From assembly GCF_004125265.1 (NCBI RefSeq), contig NZ_RDTE01000003.1:4836001-4900000 (forward strand): a stretch of 64,000 nt of DNA, written 5' to 3'. Positions 22,849-31,261 of the stretch are shown piece after piece (position 1 is the stretch's first letter; the number at the start of each line of letters is the position of its first letter). The notes beneath the pieces are model-generated. The model made no database searches. It was given only the letters and a program-made list of their open reading frames with translations, and had not been told where the DNA came from. This DNA is from Streptomyces lydicus. Lineage in GTDB: Bacteria > Actinomycetota > Actinomycetes > Streptomycetales > Streptomycetaceae. The translations under genes and the position numbers were made by a program.

Positions 22849-24216
22849 GTGACCACGACGCCCTCCGCCTCCGCCGACCCGTCAACCGGCGCGGCCGTCA
22901 AGGCCGCCGACCGCGCGCACGTCTTCCACTCCTGGTCCGCGCAGGGCCTGATCGACCCGCTGCCGATCGCCGGCGCCGAGGGCGCGTACTTCTGGGACTA
23001 CGACGGCAACCGCTACCTCGACTTCTCCTCGCAGCTGGTCAACACCAACATCGGCCACCAGCACCCCAAGGTCGTTGCGGCGATCCAGGAGCAGGCCGCC
23101 AAGCTGTGCACCATCGCGCCGGGATTCGCCGTGGACGTACGGTCCGAGGCCGCCCGGCTGGTCGCCGAGCGCACCCCCGGCGACCTCGACAAGATCTTCT
23201 TCACCAACGGCGGTGCGGAGGCCGTGGAGAACGCGGTCCGGATGGCCCGGTTGCACACCGGCCGCGCCAAGGTGCTCTCCGCCTACCGCTCGTACCACGG
23301 CGCCACCGCCACCGCGATCAACCTGACCGGTGACCCCCGCCGCTGGCCCTCCGACACCGCCTCGGCCGGTGTCGTGCACTTCTGGGGACCGTTCCTCTAC
23401 CGCTCGGCCTTCCACGCCGAGACGGAGGAGCAGGAGTGCGAGCGCGCCCTCGCGCACCTGGAGCAGACCATCGCCTTCGAGGGCCCGCAGTCGATCGCGG
23501 CGATCATCCTGGAGACCGTCCCCGGCACCGCCGGGATCATGGTCCCGCCGGCCGGCTACCTCGCCGGGGTCCGGGAGATCTGCGACCGCTTCGGCATCGT
23601 CTTCATCCTCGACGAGGTCATGGCGGGCTTCGGCCGCACCGGCCACTGGTTCGCCGCCGACCACTTCGGTGTCACCCCCGACCTGCTGACCTTCGCCAAG
23701 GGCGTCAACTCCGGCTACGTCCCGCTGGGCGGCGTCGCGATCAGCGCCGAGATCGCCGCGACCTTCGACCAGCGCCCCTACCCGGGCGGTCTGACCTACT
23801 CGGGACACCCGCTGGCCTGCGCCTCCGCCGTCGCCACCATGAACGCGATGGCCGAGGAGCGGATCGTGGAGAACGCCGCCGAGATCGGCGAGCGGGTCAT
23901 CGGCCCCGCGCTGCGCGAGATCGCCGAGCGCCACCCGTCCGTCGGCGAGGTCCGCGGCATGGGCGTCTTCTGGGCCCTGGACCTGGTGAAGAACAAGGAG
24001 ACCCGCGAGCCGCTGGTCCCCTACAACGCCGCCGGCGCGGCCAACGCCCCGATGGCCGAATTCGCCGCGGCCTGCAAGCGCGGCGGCCTGTGGCCCTTCG
24101 TGAACATGAACCGGACGCATGTCGTCCCGGCCTGCACCATCACCGAGGCCGAGGCCAAGGAGGGCCTGGCCGCCCTCGACGAGGCCCTGACGGCGGCCGA
24201 CGCCCACACCGTCTGA
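22849..24216 (+). CDS. Class III PLP-dependent aminotransferase
   Basis: 455 aa aminotransferase of the omega-amino-acid/aspartate aminotransferase family. Family features: YFWDYDGNRYLDFSSQLVN, FTNGGAEAVENAVRMAR (phosphate cup), SYHGATATAINLTG, ILDEVMAGFGRTGHWFA with the PLP-binding Asp, and the Schiff-base lysine in TFAKGVNSGYVPLGG. GTG at 22849 has GAGG about eight bases upstream; longer forms start in non-coding sequence. A GntR/FCD regulator follows on the same strand, suggesting catabolic control. The amino donor (beta-alanine, 4-aminobutyrate, taurine or a similar omega-amine) cannot be fixed from sequence. Confidence 0.93.
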   Translation: MTTTPSASADPSTGAAVKAADRAHVFHSWSAQGLIDPLPIAGAEGAYFWDYDGNRYLDFSSQLVNTNIGHQHPKVVAAIQEQAAKLCTIAPGFAVDVRSEAARLVAERTPGDLDKIFFTNGGAEAVENAVRMARLHTGRAKVLSAYRSYHGATATAINLTGDPRRWPSDTASAGVVHFWGPFLYRSAFHAETEEQECERALAHLEQTIAFEGPQSIAAIILETVPGTAGIMVPPAGYLAGVREICDRFGIVFILDEVMAGFGRTGHWFAADHFGVTPDLLTFAKGVNSGYVPLGGVAISAEIAATFDQRPYPGGLTYSGHPLACASAVATMNAMAEERIVENAAEIGERVIGPALREIAERHPSVGEVRGMGVFWALDLVKNKETREPLVPYNAAGAANAPMAEFAAACKRGGLWPFVNMNRTHVVPACTITEAEAKEGLAALDEALTAADAHTV

Positions 24217-24377
24217 GCCCCCAAGGCGACGCCGCCGGAGGCGGAACCGCAGGTCACGGACGTGCCGTCCGGCCGACCGACGGTAACCTCGGGCGGCATC
24301 GCGGTGCGGCCCTCGCCTATCGTGGGCGGGGGCCGCACCCACCTGCGCGGTCAGGGACGTCGAAGGAGACGCACACG

Positions 24378-25055
24378 ATGGCCGCCGTCGGAGACAGCTC
24401 AGTCATACGACGCAGCACCCTGCGCCAGCAGATCGCCGACGCGCTGCGCGACGAGGTCCTGGCCGCCCGGCTGCCGTCCGGCCACCCCTTCACCGTCAAG
24501 GAGATCGCCGAGCAGTACGGCGTCTCCGCCACCCCCGTGCGCGAGGCACTGCTCGACCTCTGCGCCCAGGGCCTGCTCGACGTCGAACAGCACCGCGGCT
24601 TCAAGGTGCACGCCTTCACCGCCGACGACTTCCGCGCCATGGTCGAGGCCCGCACCCTGATCATCGAGGGCATCTTCCGCAGCGGCGCCGACCGCGCCCT
24701 GCGCGAAACCCCCGCCGAGGTGCTGATCTCCATCCGGCGCCGCGCCGACGAGGCCGAACGGGCCGCGCGGGGCGGCGACCTGGACGTCCTGATCGGCTAC
24801 GACCTGCGGTTCTGGCGCGAGCTCAGCAGCATCGTGAACAACGCCTACATCAGCGACTTCCTGGACCGGATCCGCGTCCAGACCTGGATGTTCGCGGTGC
24901 CGCTGCTGCGCCGCGAGGGCGACCTCAGGGGGCATCTGTGGCAGGGCCACAGCGCGCTGGCCGACGCCCTGCTCCAGCACGACCTGCCCGCGGCCCAGCG
25001 GCTGATCGCCGACTACAACGAGCACTCCCTCGCTCTCGTCGGAACGCGCGGGTAG
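24378..25055 (+). CDS. GntR-family regulator, FCD type
   Basis: 225 aa regulator. Winged helix at about residues 13-80: LRQQIADALRDEVLAARLPSG, FTVKEIAEQYGVSATPVREAL, then GLLDVEQHRGFKV. The C-terminal helical FCD-like domain begins at FTADDFRAMVEAR and includes the metal/ligand-region pattern DLRFWRELSSIVNN and HLWQGHSALADALL. ATG at 24378 is preceded by AAGGAGA. It lies 161 bases after the aminotransferase gene on the same strand and probably controls it; the nested palindrome at 22701-22736 is a candidate target. Confidence 0.93.
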   Translation: MAAVGDSSVIRRSTLRQQIADALRDEVLAARLPSGHPFTVKEIAEQYGVSATPVREALLDLCAQGLLDVEQHRGFKVHAFTADDFRAMVEARTLIIEGIFRSGADRALRETPAEVLISIRRRADEAERAARGGDLDVLIGYDLRFWRELSSIVNNAYISDFLDRIRVQTWMFAVPLLRREGDLRGHLWQGHSALADALLQHDLPAAQRLIADYNEHSLALVGTRG

Positions 25056-25150
25056 CACTACGCTGTCCCGACCATCGGCCGTAATGGGCCGTACCCGTAG
25101 CTGTACGTGCGCCGGTGTCCCCGTCCCCGACCGGAAGCGAGACCGCACTC

Positions 25151-25801
25151 GTGGCATGTGACCTGTGGCTGGTACCCCTCGTCGATGTGCTGTGCCACAG
25201 CCCCGACAACCCGTTCTCCGAAGAGATCGCCGCCTACGACAAGGCCCTGACGGAAGCGGGTCTGCCAGCGGTCCCGGTCTTCAGCTATATGCCCGGTCTG
25301 TCCGGAGACGTCGCCCCCGTCGCCGGTTTCGACTACGACGCCCTGCACTTCCTGCGCCGCGCCTACCTGCTGCGGCTGTGCAACCTGGAAGTGACCCCGG
25401 TCGACGAACTGGGCGGCGACTACGAGCAGTTGCTGGAGATGTTCGAGACCACCGCGCAGCAGTCCCATCTCGTGTGGCACTACGACCACGCCGGCGCCTA
25501 CGTCCCGGTCGACTTCCCGCACCCGCTCGCCAACGACGAACTGCTGGAGGGCGGCGGCCCGCTGGGTTCCTCGCACGGTCTGCTGCGCGACCTCGAACTT
25601 GTTGCGCCATCCCTCGGTATCGATCCGGCCAATCCACCGGCCGCCCCCGCGCCCCCGGCCGGCCCCACCTCCCTGGAGGAACGGGCGGGCGAGATCCCCC
25701 TGGACGACAGCCCGTTCGCCCGGGAACGGCACGTATGGCTAGGCCTCCACGCAGCCGCCACCCGAAGCCTCGGCCAAGGCTCCATGATCGTCTTCAGCTG
25801 A
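25151..25801 (+). CDS. Conserved protein of unknown function
   Basis: 216 aa, no family recognised. Sequence has the character of a folded cytoplasmic protein: CDLWLVPLVDVLCHSPDNPF, FSYMPGLSGDVAP, FDYDALHFLRRAYLLRLCN, QSHLVWHYDHAGAYVPVDF, then a proline-rich linker and a C-terminal HVWLGLHAAATRSL. No signal peptide or membrane helix. GTG 25151 is chosen (GGAAGCGAG upstream); GTG 25115 is an alternative. It sits alone after the GntR gene, so a link with it is not clear. Confidence 0.8.
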   Translation: MACDLWLVPLVDVLCHSPDNPFSEEIAAYDKALTEAGLPAVPVFSYMPGLSGDVAPVAGFDYDALHFLRRAYLLRLCNLEVTPVDELGGDYEQLLEMFETTAQQSHLVWHYDHAGAYVPVDFPHPLANDELLEGGGPLGSSHGLLRDLELVAPSLGIDPANPPAAPAPPAGPTSLEERAGEIPLDDSPFARERHVWLGLHAAATRSLGQGSMIVFS

Positions 25802-26096
25802 CCCGCACCACCCGCACTTTGCCCACGAACCGTCCCCACCCACCACCTGATTCCCACCCACTTACGGGAGGGGGCGGGCCGGAGGGGCAGGGGTGTGGGG
25901 CTTTGCTTCCGAAGGCTCCGAAAAAGAGCAAAGGCGGAGCGCAGCGGAGCGTAAAGCGAAGCAGTCCACACACCAGGCCCCGGAGGCCCGTCACCGCACC
26001 CACAGCCCCGCGCAGCGGACCCCGCCCGCCGCCAGGCGCAACGGCGGGTAACCCCCACGGCGGGAAAGCCGAAAACGTGGGAAGCAAAGCAAGCGC

Positions 26097-26861
26097 TCAG
26101 CGCGTCGCGTCGGGCGGCCGCTGCCGCGGCATATTCGGCCGCACCCGCTCCGGCACCGCGAACCGCCCCGGCGCCCCCGACTCCTCCCGACGCGCTTCCA
26201 CGGCGGCGAAGCCGCCCCCGCGGGCCGCGGCGAACCGCAGCGAATCGGCCCGGAAATCCGCCATCCAGTCGGCGGTCTCGGCCCGTACCAGCTCCCCGAG
26301 GTCTTCGTTGAACCGCCGCAGCAGGCCCAGACAGCGCTCGGCCGCCTCACCCGCCGTGCCCTCGGCCGGCCCGAGCACCTCGCGCACACTCTCCACCGCC
26401 CAGTCGAACTGCAGCGCCTCCAGCCGCCGGTGAATCGCCTGGGCGGTCGCCAGGTCCCGCATCCAGCCGGCGGTCACCCCGAAATACCGGTCGCAGCCCA
26501 CACACACCGCCGCCAGCAGCAGCGACAGCGCGCCCCAGGGCGCCCCGCCCTGCCGGATCCCGGCCAGATCCAGCAGCGGGAGCACCCCGCCCGCCGTCAT
26601 CCCGGCCGCGGCCCCCGCCCGCAGCATCCGCGCACCGCGGCGCTTGGCCCGCCGGCCGCGCAGATACCAGTCGGCGCTGCGCAGCGCGCCCTCCTCGCTC
26701 CAGAGATAGAGCGCGTCCAGGCGGTCGGTCGGCTCCCCCCAGTCGCCGAGCGGGAAGACCCGCCCCGCGAGATCCCTCCGGCCGCGGCCCCGGCTGCCGC
26801 TCTCCCGGGTGGGGCTGCCCTCCCGAGGGGGCCCCTCGGGCTGCATCTCCGGATGACTCAC
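26097..26861 (-). CDS. SLATT-domain two-helix membrane protein
   Basis: 254 aa. After a charged N-terminal stretch the protein reads LDALYLWSEEGALRSADWYLRGRRAKRRGARMLR, then two hydrophobic helices (AGAAAGMTAGGVLPLLDL and ALSLLLAAVCVGC) and a long helical tail (RYFGVTAGWMRDLATAQAIHRRLEAL). This is the SLATT layout: N-terminal helix, two membrane segments, C-terminal helices. SLATT proteins are predicted pore-forming effectors in nucleotide-signalled conflict systems, though stand-alone copies also occur. GTG at 26861 follows AGGGAG; longer frames run into repeat-rich intergenic DNA. No cyclase or sensor gene is adjacent. Confidence 0.75.
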   Translation of the reverse strand: MSHPEMQPEGPPREGSPTRESGSRGRGRRDLAGRVFPLGDWGEPTDRLDALYLWSEEGALRSADWYLRGRRAKRRGARMLRAGAAAGMTAGGVLPLLDLAGIRQGGAPWGALSLLLAAVCVGCDRYFGVTAGWMRDLATAQAIHRRLEALQFDWAVESVREVLGPAEGTAGEAAERCLGLLRRFNEDLGELVRAETADWMADFRADSLRFAAARGGGFAAVEARREESGAPGRFAVPERVRPNMPRQRPPDATR

Positions 26862-26918
26862 CCGTGCACTCCCTCTCTGTCTCCACAGCCTCTGTAGCTC
26901 TCCACGGGCACCTGCGGT

Positions 26919-27050
26919 GCGTGATGCCTCCGCGTGACGCAGACGTTTACGCGTGACGTACCGGCGCGACGCCTGCGTGACGCACACGCGCGGCACGTCC
27001 GTGACATGGCGGCGCATCCGTGCCACCTACGGGCGGTGCCTGCGTGACAT
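26919..27050. repeat. Cluster of GCGTGACGC-type repeats upstream of purD
   Basis: Copies at 26919 (GCGTGATGC), 26932 (GCGTGACGC), 26951 (GCGTGACGT), 26964 (GCGCGACGC), 26975 (GCGTGACGC), 26999 (CCGTGACAT) and 27042 (GCGTGACAT), all in the same orientation; a further GCGTGATCG is at 27139. The core is itself nearly palindromic around the central G. They occupy the divergent gap (26862-27284) between the SLATT gene and purD, where I see no gene. Multiple binding sites for one protein is the natural reading. Confidence 0.7.
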
Positions 27051-27284
27051 ACGAGACGGCCGTTGCGCCCGGCCCCCTTCCTACCGCCGAACGGCTGGCT
27101 TCGGCCCCACGATCACGCTCTTTCCGCCCGGAAGTGGTGCGTGATCGGATATAAGGCGGCCGACCGTCTCACCCGAAAGAGTTGCCACCGGGGCGACGCA
27201 CGGTTTCCGGCCGCCCCGGGCCGGTGCGCCGGCCCCGGCCCGGCCGACGTCGGGGCGGCGGGCGCTCTCGTCTAGGCTGCCACC

Positions 27285-28559
27285 GTGAAGGTCCTCGTCA
27301 TCGGCGGCGGCGCCCGCGAACACGCCCTGTGCCGCTCTCTGTCCCTCGACCCCGACGTCACCGCGCTGCACTGCGCTCCCGGCAACGCCGGTATCGCCGA
27401 GGTGGCCGAATTGCACGGGGTCAACGCCCTCGACGGCGCGGCCGTCGCCGAACTCGCCGCCGGTCTGCAGGCCGACCTGGTCATCGTCGGTCCCGAGGCC
27501 CCCTTGGTGGCGGGCGTCGCCGACGCCGTACGCGACCGCGGCATCCCGGTCTTCGGCCCCTCGGCCCAGGCCGCCGAGCTGGAGGGCTCCAAGGCCTTCG
27601 CCAAGGACGTGATGGCCGCCGCGGCCGTTCCCACCGCCCGCAGCTATGTGTGCACCACCCGGGAAGAGATCGACGAGGCCCTGGACGCCTTCGGTGCCCC
27701 GTACGTCGTCAAGGACGACGGCCTGGCCGCCGGCAAGGGCGTCGTGGTGACCGACGACGTCGAGGCGGCCCGTGCGCACGCCCTGGCCTGCGACCGCGTG
27801 GTCATCGAGGAATTCCTGGACGGCCCCGAGGTCTCGCTCTTCGCGGTCACCGACGGCGTCACCGTCGTCCCGCTGCAGCCCGCCCAGGACTTCAAGCGCG
27901 CCCACGACGGAGACCAGGGCCCCAACACCGGCGGCATGGGCGCGTACAGCCCGCTGCCCTGGGCCGACCCCAAGCTGGTCGACGAGGTCATGGCCACCGT
28001 CCTGCAGCCCACCGTCGACGAGCTGCGCCGCCGCGGCACCCCCTTCTCCGGGCTGCTCTACGCGGGCCTGGCGATCACCTCGCGCGGGGTGCGGGTGATC
28101 GAGTTCAACGCGCGCTTCGGCGACCCGGAGACCCAGGTCGTCCTCGCCCGCCTCAAGACCCCGCTCGCCGGTCTGCTGCACGCCGCGGCCACCGGCACCC
28201 TCGCCGGCCTCCCGCCGCTGCGCTGGAGCGACGGCGCGGCGGTCACCGTCGTCATCGCCTCCCACAACTACCCGGACACCCCGCGCACCGGCGACCCGAT
28301 CGACGGCCTCGACGACGTCGCGGAGCAGGACGGCCCCAAGGCGTACGTCCTGCACGCCGGCACCAAGCGGGACGAGAGCGGCGCGGTGCTCAGCGCGGGC
28401 GGCCGGGTGCTGTCCGTCACCGCCACCGGCTCCGACCTCACCACCGCCCGGCAGCGCGCCTACCGCGCCGTCGGCCGGATCTCCCTGGACGGCTCGCAGC
28501 ACCGCACGGACATCGCCGCCAAGGTCGCGGACGCGGACGCGGGGGCGCAGGGCGCCTAG
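27285..28559 (+). CDS. purD: Phosphoribosylamine-glycine ligase (GAR synthetase)
   Basis: Second step of de novo purine synthesis: ATP-dependent joining of glycine to phosphoribosylamine. 424 aa, usual length. ATP-grasp family; MKVLVIGGGAREHAL opens the N-domain, KDDGLAAGKGV is the ATP-binding lysine loop, NTGGMGAYSPLP the glycine/ribose site, and EFNARFGDPETQV the metal-binding acidic motif. GTG at 27285 has no clear Shine-Dalgarno sequence, but TAGGCT (27272-27277) ends seven bases before it, so the message may be leaderless. Divergent from the SLATT gene across the repeat cluster. It stands alone; a large inverted repeat follows at 28696. Confidence 0.97.
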   Translation: MKVLVIGGGAREHALCRSLSLDPDVTALHCAPGNAGIAEVAELHGVNALDGAAVAELAAGLQADLVIVGPEAPLVAGVADAVRDRGIPVFGPSAQAAELEGSKAFAKDVMAAAAVPTARSYVCTTREEIDEALDAFGAPYVVKDDGLAAGKGVVVTDDVEAARAHALACDRVVIEEFLDGPEVSLFAVTDGVTVVPLQPAQDFKRAHDGDQGPNTGGMGAYSPLPWADPKLVDEVMATVLQPTVDELRRRGTPFSGLLYAGLAITSRGVRVIEFNARFGDPETQVVLARLKTPLAGLLHAAATGTLAGLPPLRWSDGAAVTVVIASHNYPDTPRTGDPIDGLDDVAEQDGPKAYVLHAGTKRDESGAVLSAGGRVLSVTATGSDLTTARQRAYRAVGRISLDGSQHRTDIAAKVADADAGAQGA

Positions 28560-28695
28560 GACCCGTCCGTCCCCGACCCGCCGGGCCGGGCCGGGAGCAC
28601 ACAGGCCGCACGGACGCGCCTGTCGTGGGCGTCGCGGGCGTTGCGGCCGCCGTGTCCGGTCCCGTCCTCGGTGGCCTCTTGGGTGACATCTCTTC

Positions 28696-28730
28696 TGGGG
28701 CATATGCCACATACCGTGACATATGCCCCA
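28696..28730. promoter_or_regulatory. Large inverted repeat downstream of purD
   Basis: TGGGGCATATG (28696-28706) is mirrored by CATATGCCCCA (28720-28730) with 13 bases between. Each arm carries an NdeI-like CATATG. It could end purD transcription as a hairpin or act as an operator for the gene at 29079; the rest of 28560-29078 holds no gene I can support. Confidence 0.6.
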
Positions 28731-28839
28731 GGCCTCTCGGGGGAGACCGGGCCGAGGCGTCCACGGCCCATAGCCACCGCACACGAGTTCCCGGCTTTGC
28801 CCAAAGCCATTCCATCGAGTGACCGCACCAGGTATACGG

Positions 28840-28868
28840 CTGACGAGGCCCACACCCCCAACTAGGGT
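28840..28868 (+). promoter_or_regulatory. Predicted promoter of the 29079 gene
   Basis: CTGACG (28840-28845) and TAGGGT (28863-28868), 17-base spacer, fit the vegetative sigma consensus. Transcription would start near 28875 and leave a leader of about 200 bases. Confidence 0.5.
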
Positions 28869-29078
28869 GCGGCGCAAGCGTCCTGTGGTCACCGGGCCGG
28901 AATCCGGCACGGCTGCCGCGGCGGCGTCCGGCAAGTGGCTCACCGGCATTGCGATGTCAGTGGCCGGTGCCACAGTGGTGGTGGAGTGCCCTCGCTCCAC
29001 TCACCGCGCAATTCTCGTACGTCCGTCCCGTGTTCTCTCCGTCCGGTTCCCTCAGGACAGCAGGGGGTGTACAGGCTC

Positions 29079-30938
29079 GTGGCAAGTCCGGAAACAGGCG
29101 TCCTGGCGGCGCGTGCCCGCGCCCTTGCCGTGCTGCGGATCCGCAGCACGGCGCTGGCCGTCGCGCTGCTGCCGGCGGCCGTGGCCGTGGTGCTGTTCAC
29201 CGGCCGGGCGACCGGCCACCTCGGCGCGGGCACCGGCTGGGAGCTGGCCGGCTGGATCGTCGGCGGTCTCGCGGTGCTCAGCCTGCTCCTGGCGGCGCTG
29301 GTCGCGGCCGTCGTCGCGCGCGCCAGACCCGCCCTCAGCCCGTCCGTGCCGATCTCCGAGAAGTCGGCCCCCGATCTCTACCGGCTGGTCCGCGATCTCG
29401 CCGACCGCCTGGAGGTCCCCGCGCCCTCGGCCATAGCGCTCACCCCGGACTGCGACAGCTGGCTGGAGGACCGTACGCACCGTGCCCACGGCCCGCCGCG
29501 CCGCGGCAGGGGAGCCACGCCGCGTGAAGGGCGCCGGACGGCCGAGGCGCCGGTCCTGGTCATCGGCTCGCCCTTCCTGTGGTGGATGCGGGTCGCCGAG
29601 CTGCGCGCCCTGCTGGCCCCGGTCGTCGCCGGCACCGGCCCGTCCGCCCACCCCGACATAGCGGCCGCCCGCCGCTTCATCCGCGGCCTGGATGCCGCCG
29701 TCGCCGTATCGGCCCGCGCCCGGGGCCCGCTGCGCGCCCTCCCGCTGCGCTTCGTGGGCCGGGTGGCGCGACTGCTGCTGCGGGCCGGCCGCGAACACGC
29801 CACGATCATGGAGCGCGCCGTCGCCGCCGCCGCCTCCGAGCGCGCGCAGACCGTCGACTACGGCCTGCGGATCGTCGCCCAGGAGCAGGTCGGCCTCGCC
29901 TACGCGGGCTGGGACCGGCTGCTGACCCGGGTGGCGCTGCCCGCCTGGCGGATGGGCCGCTGGCCGTCCCGGCTGGACGCCGGTGTGGTCTCCGCGCTCA
30001 CCGAACTCTCCCGCCGCGACCGCCTCGCCAACGGCTTCGCCTCCCGTCTCGGCGAGCGCCCGGCCTGCGACCTCCTGGAGGAGCCGGGCGCCATCGACCG
30101 CGCCGCCTCCCTGCTGGCCGCCCGCCTCTTCCACGGCGGCCCGGCCGAGCCCGGGCCCGACTGGTCGCCGGTCGGCTGGAGCCAGTACCCGGAAGAGGTC
30201 GTGGACCGCAAATGGCGCCTGGAGGCCGCCCGCCTCCACCGCGTCCTCGACAACCTCCCGGCGGCCCCGCTCCCGGCGGCCCCGCCCACTCCGGCGGCCC
30301 CGGACCCCGACCGCGCCCCACCCCTCTCGTACGCCCGCTCCTCCTCGCGTACGCCCGCCGGCCACCACCCGGCGGACCGCCCGGCCGGCGGCCCGTCGTC
30401 CACCGACCATCCCGCCGGCGAGCCCTCGTCCGCCGGCCGCCGCGACGACCCGCCGGCCGCACCGGCCCCGGGCCCCACTCTGGCCCGTGTCATCGACCGG
30501 CTCGTCCAGGACGAGCGGGCGGGTGATCTGGTGGCCGCCCGGCTGGGCGCGGAGGTCGAGCGCGAGGAGCGCGAGGAAGCGGCCCGCCAGGCCGCCCGCT
30601 GCGGCGCGGCGCAGGACGCCGGCATCGGGGTGGCCTGGGGCGACGGCATGGTGTCCGAGGGCGGCCTCCCGCTGTTCCCCCTGCAGCCGCCCCGTACGGG
30701 GCGCGAACTCCTCGCCGACCACGTCACCGCCATGGTCTGCTGTGCCGCCGTCGACACCGCGGGTGCCGCCCCCGGTCTGGACTGGCTCGACGGCCCGGCG
30801 CTGCTGGTCGACGGCGCCCGCCGTGCCGACCTCGGCCGCCCGGTCCTCAGCCTGGTCGACGACGGCGACGCGGAGCCGCTGCGCGGCTGGCTGACGACGG
30901 TCGGCGTACGCCCCGAGAAGCCGGTCCGGCTGGTATGA
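29079..30938 (+). CDS. Membrane protein with degenerate M48-peptidase-like core
   Basis: 619 aa. Two N-terminal membrane helices (STALAVALLPAAVAVVLF and WIVGGLAVLSLLLAALVAAVV) are followed by SEKSAPDLYRLVRDLADRLEVP, as in HtpX-like M48 peptidases, and by LVIGSPFLWWMRVAELRALLAP. In active M48 enzymes the last stretch continues into HEXXH; here it reads APVVAGTG, so the zinc site is missing. A proline/serine-rich linker (PAAPLPAAPPTPAAPDPD) precedes a C-terminal domain. GTG 29079 is chosen with AGGGGG upstream; GTG 29067 is possible. It probably keeps a structural or regulatory role at the membrane. Confidence 0.8.
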   Translation: MASPETGVLAARARALAVLRIRSTALAVALLPAAVAVVLFTGRATGHLGAGTGWELAGWIVGGLAVLSLLLAALVAAVVARARPALSPSVPISEKSAPDLYRLVRDLADRLEVPAPSAIALTPDCDSWLEDRTHRAHGPPRRGRGATPREGRRTAEAPVLVIGSPFLWWMRVAELRALLAPVVAGTGPSAHPDIAAARRFIRGLDAAVAVSARARGPLRALPLRFVGRVARLLLRAGREHATIMERAVAAAASERAQTVDYGLRIVAQEQVGLAYAGWDRLLTRVALPAWRMGRWPSRLDAGVVSALTELSRRDRLANGFASRLGERPACDLLEEPGAIDRAASLLAARLFHGGPAEPGPDWSPVGWSQYPEEVVDRKWRLEAARLHRVLDNLPAAPLPAAPPTPAAPDPDRAPPLSYARSSSRTPAGHHPADRPAGGPSSTDHPAGEPSSAGRRDDPPAAPAPGPTLARVIDRLVQDERAGDLVAARLGAEVEREEREEAARQAARCGAAQDAGIGVAWGDGMVSEGGLPLFPLQPPRTGRELLADHVTAMVCCAAVDTAGAAPGLDWLDGPALLVDGARRADLGRPVLSLVDDGDAEPLRGWLTTVGVRPEKPVRLV

Positions 30939-31261
30939 CCGGGACGGCTGGGGTGACCGGGATGGCTGGGACGGCCGGGACGACCGGGACGGCTGGGGCG
31001 GCCCGAATGGCCGGAACGCCGCACTTATCCGCCGGGCGGGGGCCGGGCGCCTCGTCCCGGGGCTCCCGCACTACCGGCTGAATGTTCCCTTCCAGTTCGC
31101 ATTTCGGGGGCTGCACCCTCTAAATTCACGACGAAGGGTGACGAAGTGAGTGCGTAATGTGATGTGCTGGGGGATGGCCGGCCGGGTTTGCCCGGCAACG
31201 GCCGGACGCAGTGGCGGCCCGATCGGCTGCGAACGGTGGGGGATGTGGGAGGGGAGTGAAG
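30939..31261. other. Gap with degenerate ACCGGGAYGGCTGGG repeats
   Basis: From 30939 to about 31017 the sequence is a degenerate tandem of units like ACCGGGACGGCTGGG. Farther on, TAAATT (31121-31126) resembles a -10 element for the next gene, and a short inverted repeat GCCGGG-TTT-GCCCGGC lies near 31180. No gene supported. Confidence 0.55.

Noticed and set aside
25802..26096. Possible small gene between the 25151 gene and the SLATT gene
   Set aside because: Open frames there are artefacts of composition and lack a ribosome binding site.
26931..27050. Replication-type iterons or a CRISPR array
   Set aside because: Repeats are short with irregular spacing and no unique spacers, and no replication or cas gene is near; a regulatory array is more likely.
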